From an uncultured Dialister sp. (GTDB lineage: Bacteria; Bacillota; Negativicutes; Veillonellales; Dialisteraceae), in contig CAKPUX010000001.1 in NCBI GenBank assembly GCA_934193095.1, positions 62,001 to 126,000 on the forward strand: a DNA stretch of 64,000 nt, written 5' to 3'. Shown piece after piece: positions 1-7,936 of the stretch (the stretch's first letter is position 1; every line of letters begins with the position of its first letter). Position numbers and translations under genes: made by a program. The notes under the pieces are model-generated. The model was not told the origin of the DNA. It was given only the letters and a program-made list of their open reading frames with translations, and did no database searches.

Positions 1-807
1 CAGAAGATGCTGCTTCGCTGCATCGATCGCTTTTCTGTAAGCTGATACGGTATTATAGACGTACTCTGCACTCTTCATGCGGCCTTCCACCTTGAGAGAG
101 GACACATGAGCGGCCAGGAGGTCGGGGATCCGAGGAAGCCCCATCATATCCTTGAGGCTTAGGATGTACTTTCCCTTCTCCTGCGCGAGAGGACGGCCCG
201 AATCATCCACCAGCTCATAGGGCATGCGGCAGGGCTGTGCGCAGGAACCACGGTTTCCACTGCGTCCGCCGATGAAACTGCTCATGAGACACTGCCCCGA
301 GTAACACACACAGAGCGCGCCATGAACAAAAACTTCGATCTCCACATTCGTTTGGTCGGTGATTTCCTTGATTTCCGCCAGAGAAAGCTCGCGCGAAAGC
401 ACCACACGCTGGAATCCATGATCCCCCAGAAAACGAACGCCATCCAGATTTGACACCGTCATCTGTGTGCTGGCATGGAGCGGAATGTGCGGAGCGATCT
501 TCCTCACCATGGAAACGACACCGAAATCCTGCACCAATAGTCCGTCAATCGGGATCGTCCCTAAAAACTGGAGATACTCTGCGAGAGCCTTATTCTCCAT
601 ATCACCGATCAATGTATTCAGTGTCACATACACCGAGGCGCCTTTTCCATGCGCCATACGGACGGCCTCTTTCATCTCCTCATCAGAGAAATTGCCCGCA
701 AATTTTCGCGCGCTGAAGCGTTTCCCACCAAGATACACAGCATCTGCTCCTGCATCGAGCGCAGCAATAAGATGCGCCGGAGATCCGGCTGGTGCTAAAA
801 GTTCCAT
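1..807 (-). CDS. U32 family peptidase / tRNA or rRNA hydroxylation protein, 3' end cut by window edge
   Basis: The gene reads from the ATG at 807, preceded by AAAGGAG, and runs off the left edge, so 269 residues are visible and the C-terminus is missing. The N-terminus MELLAPAGSP and the segment EVFVHGALCVCYSGQCLMS (about residues 158-176) fit the U32 signature. Cys166, Cys173, Cys189 and Cys193 are candidate iron-sulfur ligands. U32 proteins of this type (TrhP, RlhA) are known to hydroxylate cytidine in tRNA or 23S rRNA using prephenate, although many are still named collagenase-like peptidases. Which of these it is cannot be decided from a partial sequence. Confidence 0.85.
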   Translation of the reverse strand, partial: MELLAPAGSPAHLIAALDAGADAVYLGGKRFSARKFAGNFSDEEMKEAVRMAHGKGASVYVTLNTLIGDMENKALAEYLQFLGTIPIDGLLVQDFGVVSMVRKIAPHIPLHASTQMTVSNLDGVRFLGDHGFQRVVLSRELSLAEIKEITDQTNVEIEVFVHGALCVCYSGQCLMSSFIGGRSGNRGSCAQPCRMPYELVDDSGRPLAQEKGKYILSLKDMMGLPRIPDLLAAHVSSLKVEGRMKSAEYVYNTVSAYRKAIDAAKQHLL

Positions 808-1130
808 GATATTTCTCCTTTGAAAATGAATGGCAGCAGGTGACTGATGACTAGGAATTTTGGATCAGGGATCGGACGTCTCGTACGTACTCTCTTCCCC
901 CCGGGAAAGTGTCTTTGCGATGGGCGCAGCATTTCTGCTGAGAGCACTTCACCCCGGCGCTCTCCCCATGAATAAACTCGTCTTATTGTATACTAACAGC
1001 CGGATAGTTTCAATGATAAGCCTGAAAGCGAAGAACCATCCTGATCCCCAATCCCCAGTCCACCCACATGCAAAAACCGCCAAACGAGAAAATGTCGCTT
1101 GGCGGTTCCACCATTCCGGTCACTTATCTC
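808..1130. other. Intergenic spacer with repeat words and a terminator
   Basis: No convincing gene is seen here. The spacer holds the terminator of the downstream adenosyltransferase gene (1072-1107). It also holds degenerate copies of the genome's low-complexity words near 838-880 (GACTGATGACTAGG) and 1040-1066 (GATCCCCAATCCCCAGTC). The short open frames on the plus strand have no ribosome site and low-complexity translations. Confidence 0.5.
1072..1107 (-). terminator. Rho-independent terminator after the adenosyltransferase gene
   Basis: On the minus strand the arms AACCGCC and GGCGGTT close a stem that is followed by a T-run. It lies 24 bases past the stop codon. Confidence 0.8.
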
Positions 1131-1634
1131 TTATTTGACTTCAGCTTCGTAACGGGCAAGAGTGAAGCAAAGGTCAGACAGACGATTCAGGTAGCGGATA
1201 TCCACTTCATGCACCTCTTCCTCTTCGGAAAGACGCCACATGTCACGTTCTGCACGGCGAACAACAGTACGCGCCACATCAAGGAAGCTGGCGCTCTGGG
1301 TATCCCCCGGCACCAGGAAATGATCAAGTGGTGCCAGCTCATCCGTATAGGTATCGATGATCTGTTCCAGCTTCGTCACATGATCCGGCGTAATGTTTGC
1401 TTCTTTGCCGACGCTCGCTACATCCGCCATCAAAAGCCACAGTTCTTTCTGCAGCGCATAGATCGTTTCCTTGACATTATCATGGGTCGCAAAAGCACGC
1501 GCCTCGCCCAGCACAGAATCCACTTCATCAATGGTGCCATAGGTTTCTACACGCTGACAGCCTTTCGATACGCGTTCTCCTGTGTAGAGAGAGGTCTTGC
1601 CCTTGTCACCCGTTCTTGTATATACCTTTGCCAT
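1131..1634 (-). CDS. pduO: Cob(I)alamin adenosyltransferase, PduO type
   Basis: This 167-residue protein transfers adenosyl from ATP to cob(I)alamin to make coenzyme B12 in the cytoplasm. The N-terminal YTRTGDKGKTSLYTG segment is the ATP-binding signature of PduO-type enzymes. The RTVVRRAERDMW segment (about residues 123-134) and the C-terminal RYLNRLSD helix are also family hallmarks. Its length matches single-domain family members. AAGGAGG lies just before the ATG. It is transcribed as a single gene or with the upstream DUF1292 group, and has its own terminator. It fits the precorrin-2 genes at 14-19 kb and suggests that the cell uses adenosylcobalamin. Confidence 0.93.
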   Translation of the reverse strand: MAKVYTRTGDKGKTSLYTGERVSKGCQRVETYGTIDEVDSVLGEARAFATHDNVKETIYALQKELWLLMADVASVGKEANITPDHVTKLEQIIDTYTDELAPLDHFLVPGDTQSASFLDVARTVVRRAERDMWRLSEEEEVHEVDIRYLNRLSDLCFTLARYEAEVK

Positions 1635-1765
1635 TTGAATCCTCCTTATTATTAAATGAGAGAATTATGAAAATATAGGCTTTCCTGATTCCATTATATC
1701 GCATGCCGGGGAAGGGTTCAAGGTTTAGAAAATGCGACATCAAAGTTTCCTTAGCACATCTTAAT

Positions 1766-1798
1766 AAAAAGAGCAGCTGTCACATCAGCTGCTCTTTT
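1766..1798 (-). terminator. Terminator after the DUF1292 gene
   Basis: A perfect stem AAAGAGCAGCTG / CAGCTGCTCTTT is followed by a T-run on the minus strand. It sits 11 bases past the DUF1292 stop, so it ends the ireB-ruvX-DUF1292 unit. Confidence 0.85.
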
Positions 1799-1808
1799 GT
1801 AGTGTTTC

Positions 1809-2072
1809 TCACATCGCATCATAGATATCTGCGACTGCATCATATTCATCATCCGTCGGAGGGACGTATTCTGCTTCTCCATTTTCATCGGTATCGATAC
1901 GTGCCAGAATGATATCCGGCTCTTCTTCATCATCTTCTGATGTCGGAATGGAGACTAGGACAGCGAATTCTTTTCCCTGAAAAGGAATGACCACGTCCTG
2001 TGCATAATCTCTTTCATCACCATCCGGACCGGTAATGGTGATAATGATCGCTTCTTCTTTTTTCTCTGCCAT
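1809..2072 (-). CDS. DUF1292 family protein (YrzB-like)
   Basis: This is an 87-residue acidic protein with the hydrophobic-acidic pattern of DUF1292, including FAVLVSIPTSEDDEEEPDI in the middle. It is the last of the conserved trio ireB-ruvX-yrzB that follows alaS in many Firmicutes. The gap to ruvX is only 4 bases, so the two are probably translated together. The biochemical function is unknown. The family call rests on pattern and gene order. Confidence 0.85.
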   Translation of the reverse strand: MAEKKEEAIIITITGPDGDERDYAQDVVIPFQGKEFAVLVSIPTSEDDEEEPDIILARIDTDENGEAEYVPPTDDEYDAVADIYDAM

Positions 2073-2076
2073 GGGC

Positions 2077-2505
2077 TTATCCTCTGTTTTTAAAAGCCAG
2101 GTGCTGGAGATAGCCCTCCAGGATCACCACGGCGGCCATTTTATCGATGACTTTTTTACGCTTCTTGCGGCTGACATCTGCGGCGATGAGCTGTTTCTGC
2201 GCCATCACCGTCGTCAGACGTTCATCCCAGAAGTGATAAGGAATATCAGGGAAAGCAGCCGCAAGCTCAGCAGCGAATTCCTCTGTCCGCTCAGCACGCA
2301 TGCCTTTCGTACCATTCATATTAAGCGGCATGCCAAGGACGAATTCTTCGACCTTGTATTCATCCGTCAGCTGACGAAGCCGTTCAAAATCTTTTTCCCT
2401 CGTCGTATGACGGATGGTTTCCAGCCCCTGCGCCGTCCAGCCGAAAAGATCACTCACCGCGACGCCGATGGTCTGGGATCCTACATCAAGACTCATGATC
2501 CGCAT
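2077..2505 (-). CDS. ruvX: Holliday-junction resolvase-like / pre-16S rRNA nuclease YqgF (RuvX)
   Basis: This 142-residue protein has an RNase H-like fold. The first strand MRIMSLDVGSQTIGVAVSD carries the leading catalytic Asp. The ERLTTVMA segment and a late Asp in KKVIDKMAAVVILEGYL complete the active-site pattern of the YqgF family. Family members process the 5' end of 16S rRNA; a role in recombination has also been proposed. I chose the ATG at 2505 because AAAGGA precedes it and the family begins MRIMxLDxG. The frame is open upstream to 2559, but that region overlaps ireB and has no family match. Confidence 0.93.
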   Translation of the reverse strand: MRIMSLDVGSQTIGVAVSDLFGWTAQGLETIRHTTREKDFERLRQLTDEYKVEEFVLGMPLNMNGTKGMRAERTEEFAAELAAAFPDIPYHFWDERLTTVMAQKQLIAADVSRKKRKKVIDKMAAVVILEGYLQHLAFKNRG

Positions 2506-2506
2506 A

Positions 2507-2773
2507 TCAAAGTCCTTTGTGCTTGACATAGAAACGGACCAGTTCTTCCACCAGTTCATCTCTTTCGATGCCAGAGATTAGCCGTCTTGCATCATGACGG
2601 CTGGTGATATAGGTCGGTTCGCCGGAAACCAGGTATCCCACCAGCTGCACGGTCGGATTGTGTCCGGCTTCTTTCAAAGCACTGTACACCTCCCGCAGGA
2701 TCATGGCAGCCTGGCGATTCTCGCCTTCATCGACATTCGTATTGAATAAAATCGTTTCATCAGAAACTGACAT
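2507..2773 (-). CDS. ireB: IreB family regulatory phosphoprotein (UPF0297)
   Basis: This is an 88-residue protein. It begins MSVSDETILFN and contains VYSALKEAGHNPTVQLVGYL and SGEPTYITSRHDARR, all typical of IreB. In enterococci IreB is phosphorylated on N-terminal Thr residues by the Ser/Thr kinase IreK and modulates cell-wall stress responses. A Thr is present at residue 7. AGGAGG precedes the ATG. One base separates its stop from ruvX. Confidence 0.93.
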   Translation of the reverse strand: MSVSDETILFNTNVDEGENRQAAMILREVYSALKEAGHNPTVQLVGYLVSGEPTYITSRHDARRLISGIERDELVEELVRFYVKHKGL

Positions 2774-3030
2774 GGGTATACCTCCTTTGACAGTTCAGTC
2801 CACGAGAAAAGGGAAAGGAAAACAGGTGCAGCAGGTTTCAATGGTTCTCAAGATTCAATGGGATGCCGTGTTCTCCAACCTTGGACGGATGCCGTATCCT
2901 CGCTCTTGCAGTTCCACGACGTCCTCCTTATTTTTGTGTAGTGCCTCTCATCGAATCCTGTGAGCCTTCTAGTCCTGATAAATCCACTTTGGCTATAAGA
3001 CCAAAAGGAGCTCCTTCAAGCCTGATTCCT

Positions 3031-5640
3031 TTATTGGATCATTTCTGCGATAGCTTTCACGCCTTCAGCGATAGATTCATTGATCTTGGACGGATCCTTG
3101 CCGCCTGCCTGTGCGACAGCCGGCTTGCCGCCGCCACCACCACAGCAGATTTTAGCAGCTTTGGAAATGACTTTGCCCATATGGACACCTGCCTTGATGG
3201 CTTCCGGAGAAGCCATACCGACGAGGTTCACTTTGTCACCGCAAACTGCACCGAGCAGGAAGCAGCCGCCAGAGAGCTTAGCTTTCGCTACGTCAGCTGC
3301 TTTTCTGAGCTCATCCATATTACCTGCATGAACGATAGCACCAAAGAACGGTACGCCATTCTTTTCCTGCACATCTTTCATCAAATCGCCCAGTTCATTC
3401 TTGGCCTGCTGCTGTTTCAGGCTGTCGAGCTCACGCTCCAGATCTTTCATCTGTGCCAGCATCTTTTCGATCTTTTCTGCAAGCTGTTCCGGTTTACCCT
3501 TCAAGAGAGCCGCTGCCTCGCGGAGAAGTGCTCTGTCCTTCTTCATGTCTTCATAGGAGGCTTTCCCCGTGACAGCTTCGATACGTCGAATACCTGAGCC
3601 GATGCCGCCTTCGGAAAGCAGACGGAAGGAACCGATCTCTCCGACATTCTTTACATGACTGCCGCCGCAGAGCTCCTTGCTGTAGCCGGGAATGCTGACA
3701 ACACGGACAACGTCACCATATTTTTCACCAAAGAGCGCCATAGCACCGGATTTCTTCGCTTCTTCGATCGGCATTTCACGGATATCAACAGGTGTCGCTT
3801 TGAGGATTTCCTCATTAACGATCTGTTCGACGGCAGCGAGCTGCTTCTCAGAAAGCGGTTCCGGCCATGTGAAGTCAAAGCGCAGACGGTCAGGAAGAAC
3901 GAGAGAGCCGGCCTGATTCACCTGATCGCCAAGTACGCGGCGAAGTGCTGCCTGCAGCATGTGTGTGCCTGTATGGTTTCTCGCAATGTCTTCTCTTCTG
4001 ACGCGGTCAACAGTGACAGTGACCGTTTCCCCTTCACGGATGATGCCTTCAGAAACGGTACCGATGACATAGACGATACCATCTGGCAATTTCTTCGTGT
4101 CTTCGACCTGAATGGTACCCTCTTCGCCAACGATGGTGCCGGAATCACCGATCTGTCCGCCGCCTTCTGCATGGAACGGGTTGTTCTTGAGGACTACAGT
4201 GACTTCGGTGCCGTCTGCTGCAGAGACGATCTCTTTGCCATCCTGGCCAAGAAGGAGCAGCTTCGTTTCGCCATCTTTGTCTTCCGTGGTGAGCTCTTTT
4301 GCATCGAGTTTTGTGGTATCCGGTGTAGCGACTTTCGCAGAGACTTTCGCACGCGCAGCTCTTGCTCTCTCCTTCTGCTCAGCCATGGCCGTTTCGAAGC
4401 CTTTCTCATCGATGGTGAGGCCCTGTTCCTTGGCGATCTCATCGGTCAGTTCCCATGGGAAGCCATAGGTATCATAAAGTTTGAAAACCTGATCACCGGA
4501 AAGAATGGTCTGCTGCTTTTTCTTCGTATCTTCCAACATTTCAGAAAGCAGGTCACAGCCTGCATTCAGCGTGGTATGGAAGCGTTCTTCTTCGACGCCG
4601 GCGACTTTCTTAATGAAAGCCTGCTTATCAACAAGTTCCGGATAGGCCGGCTTCATCATCTGAATGACGACATCGATCATCTGACCCATGAAGGCATCCT
4701 GAATGCCCAGAAGCTTGCCAAAACGAACGGCACGGCGCAGTACGCGGCGAAGGACATAGCCTCTGCCTTCATTCGACGGAAGGATGCCGTCAGCGATCAT
4801 ATTCGTGATAGCACGCGCATGGTCAGAAATGACCTTCAGTGCCACATCACCCTCGGCACTCTGTCCATAGGATACGCCGGAGAGCTTCGAAGCTTCTTCA
4901 ATGATCGGGAAAAACAGGTCGGTTTCAAAGTTATTCTTTTTCTTCTGAAGAACGGCAGCCAGACGTTCCAGACCTGCACCGGTATCGATGTTCTTCTTGG
5001 CAAGCGGCAGGTAGGAACCATCCTTCTGGCGGTCGTACTGGGAGAATACAAGGTTCCAGATCTCAAGGAAACGATCTCCGTCTCCGCCCATCTGGTTTTC
5101 CGGATCCGTGCCGAATTCTTCACCCTGATCAAAGAAAATTTCAGAGTCCGGACCGCATGGGCCTTCCCCGATTTCCCAGAAGTTATCGGAAAGCGGATAG
5201 ATATGGTTTTCCGGCAGGCCGATCATTTTGTGCCAGTAGTCATGCGCTTCATTGTCATCGGGATAAATGGTGACGTAGAGGCGGGACTGATCGAGCTTCA
5301 GGACTTCGGTCAGGAATTCCCATGCCCAGGAAATCGCTTCCTTCTTGAAATAATCGCCAAAGGAGAAATTCCCCAGCATTTCGAAGAAAGTATGATGGCG
5401 TGCGGTACGGCCTACGTTTTCAATATCTCCGGTACGGATACATTTCTGGCTGGTCGTCACTCTGTGTTTCGGTGGTTCTACCTTGCCGGTGAAGTACGGC
5501 TTCAGTGGCGCCATGCCGGCACCGATCAAGAGAAGGCTGGGGTCATCCTTTGGAATCAAGGAGAAACTCTTCAGTCTCAGATGGTCTTTTTTATTTTCAA
5601 AAAACGAAAGATAATTTTCGCGAATGTCATTGCCTTTCAT
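3031..5640 (-). CDS. alaS: Alanyl-tRNA synthetase
   Basis: This 869-residue enzyme charges tRNA-Ala in the cytoplasm and is of normal family length. The class II catalytic core is near the N-terminus (ARHHTFFEMLGNFSFGDYF, about residues 59-77). The editing domain holds the zinc motif HTGTH, then the second part CGGSH (about residues 670-674). A coiled-coil stretch follows, then a glycine-rich C-Ala domain with CCGGGGGGKP. The ATG is preceded by AAGGGGG. The gene has its own strong promoter at 5677-5705. I looked for a T-box leader and did not find one. It stands upstream of ireB-ruvX-yrzB, as in many Firmicutes. Confidence 0.97.
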   Translation of the reverse strand: MKGNDIRENYLSFFENKKDHLRLKSFSLIPKDDPSLLLIGAGMAPLKPYFTGKVEPPKHRVTTSQKCIRTGDIENVGRTARHHTFFEMLGNFSFGDYFKKEAISWAWEFLTEVLKLDQSRLYVTIYPDDNEAHDYWHKMIGLPENHIYPLSDNFWEIGEGPCGPDSEIFFDQGEEFGTDPENQMGGDGDRFLEIWNLVFSQYDRQKDGSYLPLAKKNIDTGAGLERLAAVLQKKKNNFETDLFFPIIEEASKLSGVSYGQSAEGDVALKVISDHARAITNMIADGILPSNEGRGYVLRRVLRRAVRFGKLLGIQDAFMGQMIDVVIQMMKPAYPELVDKQAFIKKVAGVEEERFHTTLNAGCDLLSEMLEDTKKKQQTILSGDQVFKLYDTYGFPWELTDEIAKEQGLTIDEKGFETAMAEQKERARAARAKVSAKVATPDTTKLDAKELTTEDKDGETKLLLLGQDGKEIVSAADGTEVTVVLKNNPFHAEGGGQIGDSGTIVGEEGTIQVEDTKKLPDGIVYVIGTVSEGIIREGETVTVTVDRVRREDIARNHTGTHMLQAALRRVLGDQVNQAGSLVLPDRLRFDFTWPEPLSEKQLAAVEQIVNEEILKATPVDIREMPIEEAKKSGAMALFGEKYGDVVRVVSIPGYSKELCGGSHVKNVGEIGSFRLLSEGGIGSGIRRIEAVTGKASYEDMKKDRALLREAAALLKGKPEQLAEKIEKMLAQMKDLERELDSLKQQQAKNELGDLMKDVQEKNGVPFFGAIVHAGNMDELRKAADVAKAKLSGGCFLLGAVCGDKVNLVGMASPEAIKAGVHMGKVISKAAKICCGGGGGKPAVAQAGGKDPSKINESIAEGVKAIAEMIQ

Positions 5641-5676
5641 GATAAACCCCCTTAGTGATTCTTAAAGTATTTCTAC

Positions 5677-5705
5677 ATTATACTTGACTTGGGCAAGGCA
5701 TGCAA
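5677..5705 (-). promoter_or_regulatory. Sigma-A-type promoter of alaS
   Basis: On the minus strand TTGCAT (5705-5700) and a perfect TATAAT (5682-5677) are separated by 17 bases. The promoter lies about 37 bases before the start codon, giving a short leader. Confidence 0.75.
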
Positions 5706-5870
5706 ATTTTTTTAAGAGGAACCACGGGTTCTGCGGGTTCTGTAAAAGTGGTGCGCCGCAAAACACGATGAACCCGGAAGCAGGAACGCAGGATGAACGG
5801 CCTGCAGGGATAAGATTCGAAGGGAATCCAAGAGGCGCTGCCCGCGCAACGGGTCAATCCCAAGCCAAGC

Positions 5871-5897
5871 AAAAAACCGCAGTCTTGCTGCGGCTTT
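5871..5897 (-). terminator. Terminator after the FecE-like ATPase gene
   Basis: The minus-strand stem AAAGCCGCAG / CTGCGGTTTTTT with a T-run lies 9 bases past the ATPase stop. Confidence 0.8.
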
Positions 5898-5905
5898 CGT
5901 ATTCC

Positions 5906-6697
5906 TTATTTCTGAAGCAGTCCGTTGATGGCGATACTCGGACGGCCTTTTCTCATCTCTATGTCCGCATCGACATCAAAGACTTCCGCGATAGCTTCAT
6001 GAGTCATGACCTCCATCGGTGGTCCCGAGCGTTCGATGACGCCATTCTCAAGGACGAGAAGGTCTGTCGAATAGCGGATAGCCTGATTGATTTCATGCAA
6101 GACCATGACGACGGTCAGATTCTCTTCATGGTTCAGCTTTGAAACAAGCTCCATGACTTCAAGCTGGTGACAGATATCCAGATACGTAGTCGGTTCATCC
6201 AGGATGAGGATCTTCGGCTCCTGCGCGAGTGCCATCGCGATCCACACGCGCTGTCGCTCACCGCCGGACAGGCTCGCTGCCAGGCGATCTTTCAGATGAA
6301 GCGTATTCGTCTTTCTCATGACCTCTTCCACGACTTCTCTGTCATGCGTGGAGACTCCCGACCACCAGTGCTGGTACGGATAGCGTCCGCAGGAAACGAG
6401 CTCCTCCGCTGTCATATCTTTCGGGATCTCATGAAACTGCGGCAGGAAAGCAACGACGCGTGAGAGTTCATCCGCTTTGTAGGCACCCAGGGGTTTACCC
6501 GCGATTTCCACGCTCCCTTTATCCGGCTTGAGATTTCCCGTCACTGCTTTCAGAAGCGTTGATTTCCCGCAGCCATTCCGTCCAAGGAAGGTGACGATGC
6601 TGCCCTTTCTGATGAGGCCGCTTGCCCCTTTCAGTACCTTATGATCGCCGAAGGTCACATGAATGTCAGAAATTCGAATTGCAATATCACCCATCAT
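5906..6697 (-). CDS. ABC transporter ATP-binding protein, FecE/BtuD family
   Basis: This 263-residue ATPase powers uptake of a metal chelate or tetrapyrrole through the adjacent permease. The Walker A segment GRNGCGKST is at about residues 39-47. The signature LSGGERQR and Walker B ILILDEPTTYLD follow, then the switch His in VLHEINQA. The start overlaps the stop of the upstream permease by four bases (ATGA), so they are translationally coupled. No substrate-binding protein gene lies next to the pair, so the substrate is unknown. Confidence 0.92.
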   Translation of the reverse strand: MMGDIAIRISDIHVTFGDHKVLKGASGLIRKGSIVTFLGRNGCGKSTLLKAVTGNLKPDKGSVEIAGKPLGAYKADELSRVVAFLPQFHEIPKDMTAEELVSCGRYPYQHWWSGVSTHDREVVEEVMRKTNTLHLKDRLAASLSGGERQRVWIAMALAQEPKILILDEPTTYLDICHQLEVMELVSKLNHEENLTVVMVLHEINQAIRYSTDLLVLENGVIERSGPPMEVMTHEAIAEVFDVDADIEMRKGRPSIAINGLLQK

Positions 6698-7701
6698 GCG
6701 CTCCTCCTTAACAGATACAGGAAAAATGGAGCACCAAGAAAGGCCATGATGATGCCCGCAGGGATCTCTATCGGTGAGAAGAGGACACGTCCGAGCGTAT
6801 CACAGAAGACGAGTACCCCCGCCCCCAGAATAGCAGAGCCCGGTACAACATACTTGTAGTCCGTCCCGACGATCAAGCGGACAATATGCGGCACAACAAG
6901 ACCGACAAAACCGATAAGTCCCGCGATGCTGACCGCACCGGCGGCAAGAAGCGCTGCTACGGCTGTCATGGTGAAGCGGACTTTCTCGACAGGAAGGCCA
7001 AGCCCGCGCGCCATCTCATCGCCAAGAGAGAGGATGGTGAGTGCCTTGCATCCGCAGATGGCAAAGACAAGCCCTAAGATCGTGTACGGGAAAAGAGACT
7101 CAACCTGCGGCCAGCTGCGTGCGGAAAGACCACCGACCATCCAGAGAAGCGCCCCCTGTACTTTATCCGAGTAGAAGACGAGCAGCGCCGAAATCCCACT
7201 CCCGAGAAATGCACTGACGGCAACACCTGCCAGAATGATACGGCTAGGCCGGATACCATTCTTCCACGCAAGAGCATACACCGCCGCTGCGGAAAGCATC
7301 GCACCGATGAAAGCCACTGGCGTCAGCAGAAGCGATGCCTCCGGCATGAAAATCAGCATAATGACCCCGGCAAGACCTGCGCCGGAAGAAACACCCACGA
7401 TGCCTGGATCCGCCAGCGGGTTCTTCATCACCGCCTGCAGGATCGCTCCCGATACGGCGAGATTTGCCCCGACCAGCGCCCCTACGATATTGCGCGGAAA
7501 TCGGATATTCCAGATGACCATTTCATCTGTCGTCTGGACATTTCCCATGAGCGTATGCAGGATCACCCCAAAGGAAATATCTGCCGATCCGAAAAGAAGA
7601 CTTGCGATCATGGCAAAGACAGTGAATACGGCAAAGCAGCCAATGATCGCTACGCGCAGCGCCTTGCTCTTCCCTGTCTCATATTCGCCTTTTTTACTCA
7701 T
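6694..7701 (-). CDS. ABC transporter permease, FecCD/BtuC family
   Basis: This 335-residue inner-membrane protein has about ten hydrophobic segments. FecCD family marks include NPLADPGIVGVSSGAGLAG near the first third and GLIGFVGLVVPHIVRL in the C-terminal half. A short polar N-terminus (MSKKGEYETGKSK) precedes the first membrane span. GAGGAGG stands before the ATG. It forms a two-gene operon with the ATPase. A matching periplasmic binding protein is missing here; the one at 43.7 kb belongs to a separate, complete importer. Confidence 0.92.
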   Translation of the reverse strand: MSKKGEYETGKSKALRVAIIGCFAVFTVFAMIASLLFGSADISFGVILHTLMGNVQTTDEMVIWNIRFPRNIVGALVGANLAVSGAILQAVMKNPLADPGIVGVSSGAGLAGVIMLIFMPEASLLLTPVAFIGAMLSAAAVYALAWKNGIRPSRIILAGVAVSAFLGSGISALLVFYSDKVQGALLWMVGGLSARSWPQVESLFPYTILGLVFAICGCKALTILSLGDEMARGLGLPVEKVRFTMTAVAALLAAGAVSIAGLIGFVGLVVPHIVRLIVGTDYKYVVPGSAILGAGVLVFCDTLGRVLFSPIEIPAGIIMAFLGAPFFLYLLRRSA

Positions 7702-7744
7702 CCTTCCTCCTCATAGAACTATATGATAAGACTCACTATGTTTC

Positions 7745-7750
7745 ATTATA
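7745..7750 (-). promoter_or_regulatory. Probable -10 box of the FecCD-type operon
   Basis: A perfect minus-strand TATAAT lies about 45 bases before the permease start. A possible TTGAAA -35 is 19 bases upstream, which is longer than ideal. No clear Fur-type operator is visible. Confidence 0.45.
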
Positions 7751-7936
7751 CCACGATTGTCTCTTCTTTTTTCAAATTTCAAAGTATTTTTAATCCAGCA
7801 GGAAAGTTATGACAGCGCCTTGTATAAAAGCCCTTGTGCAAAACTGTTTCCGTGCCTGCATCGGCCTTCTTTAAAAGGCTTCCCTGTCACCTGTATACGG
7901 CATATCACGCTCTCTGCAAACGGAGAACGAGGGGCC

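Noticed and set aside
3655..5655. A 666-codon open frame on the plus strand opposite alaS
   Set aside because: It lies wholly antisense to a certain gene, has no ribosome site, and its translation shows no domain. Codon bias of alaS alone explains it.
5780..5870. Possible tRNA (a TTCGAA and short stems)
   Set aside because: No GGTTCRAAT arm, no acceptor stem pairing and no anticodon arm could be laid out.
5641..5905. Possible T-box leader for alaS
   Set aside because: No specifier loop or T-box antiterminator sequence is present, and the promoter lies only about 37 bases from the start codon, leaving no room.
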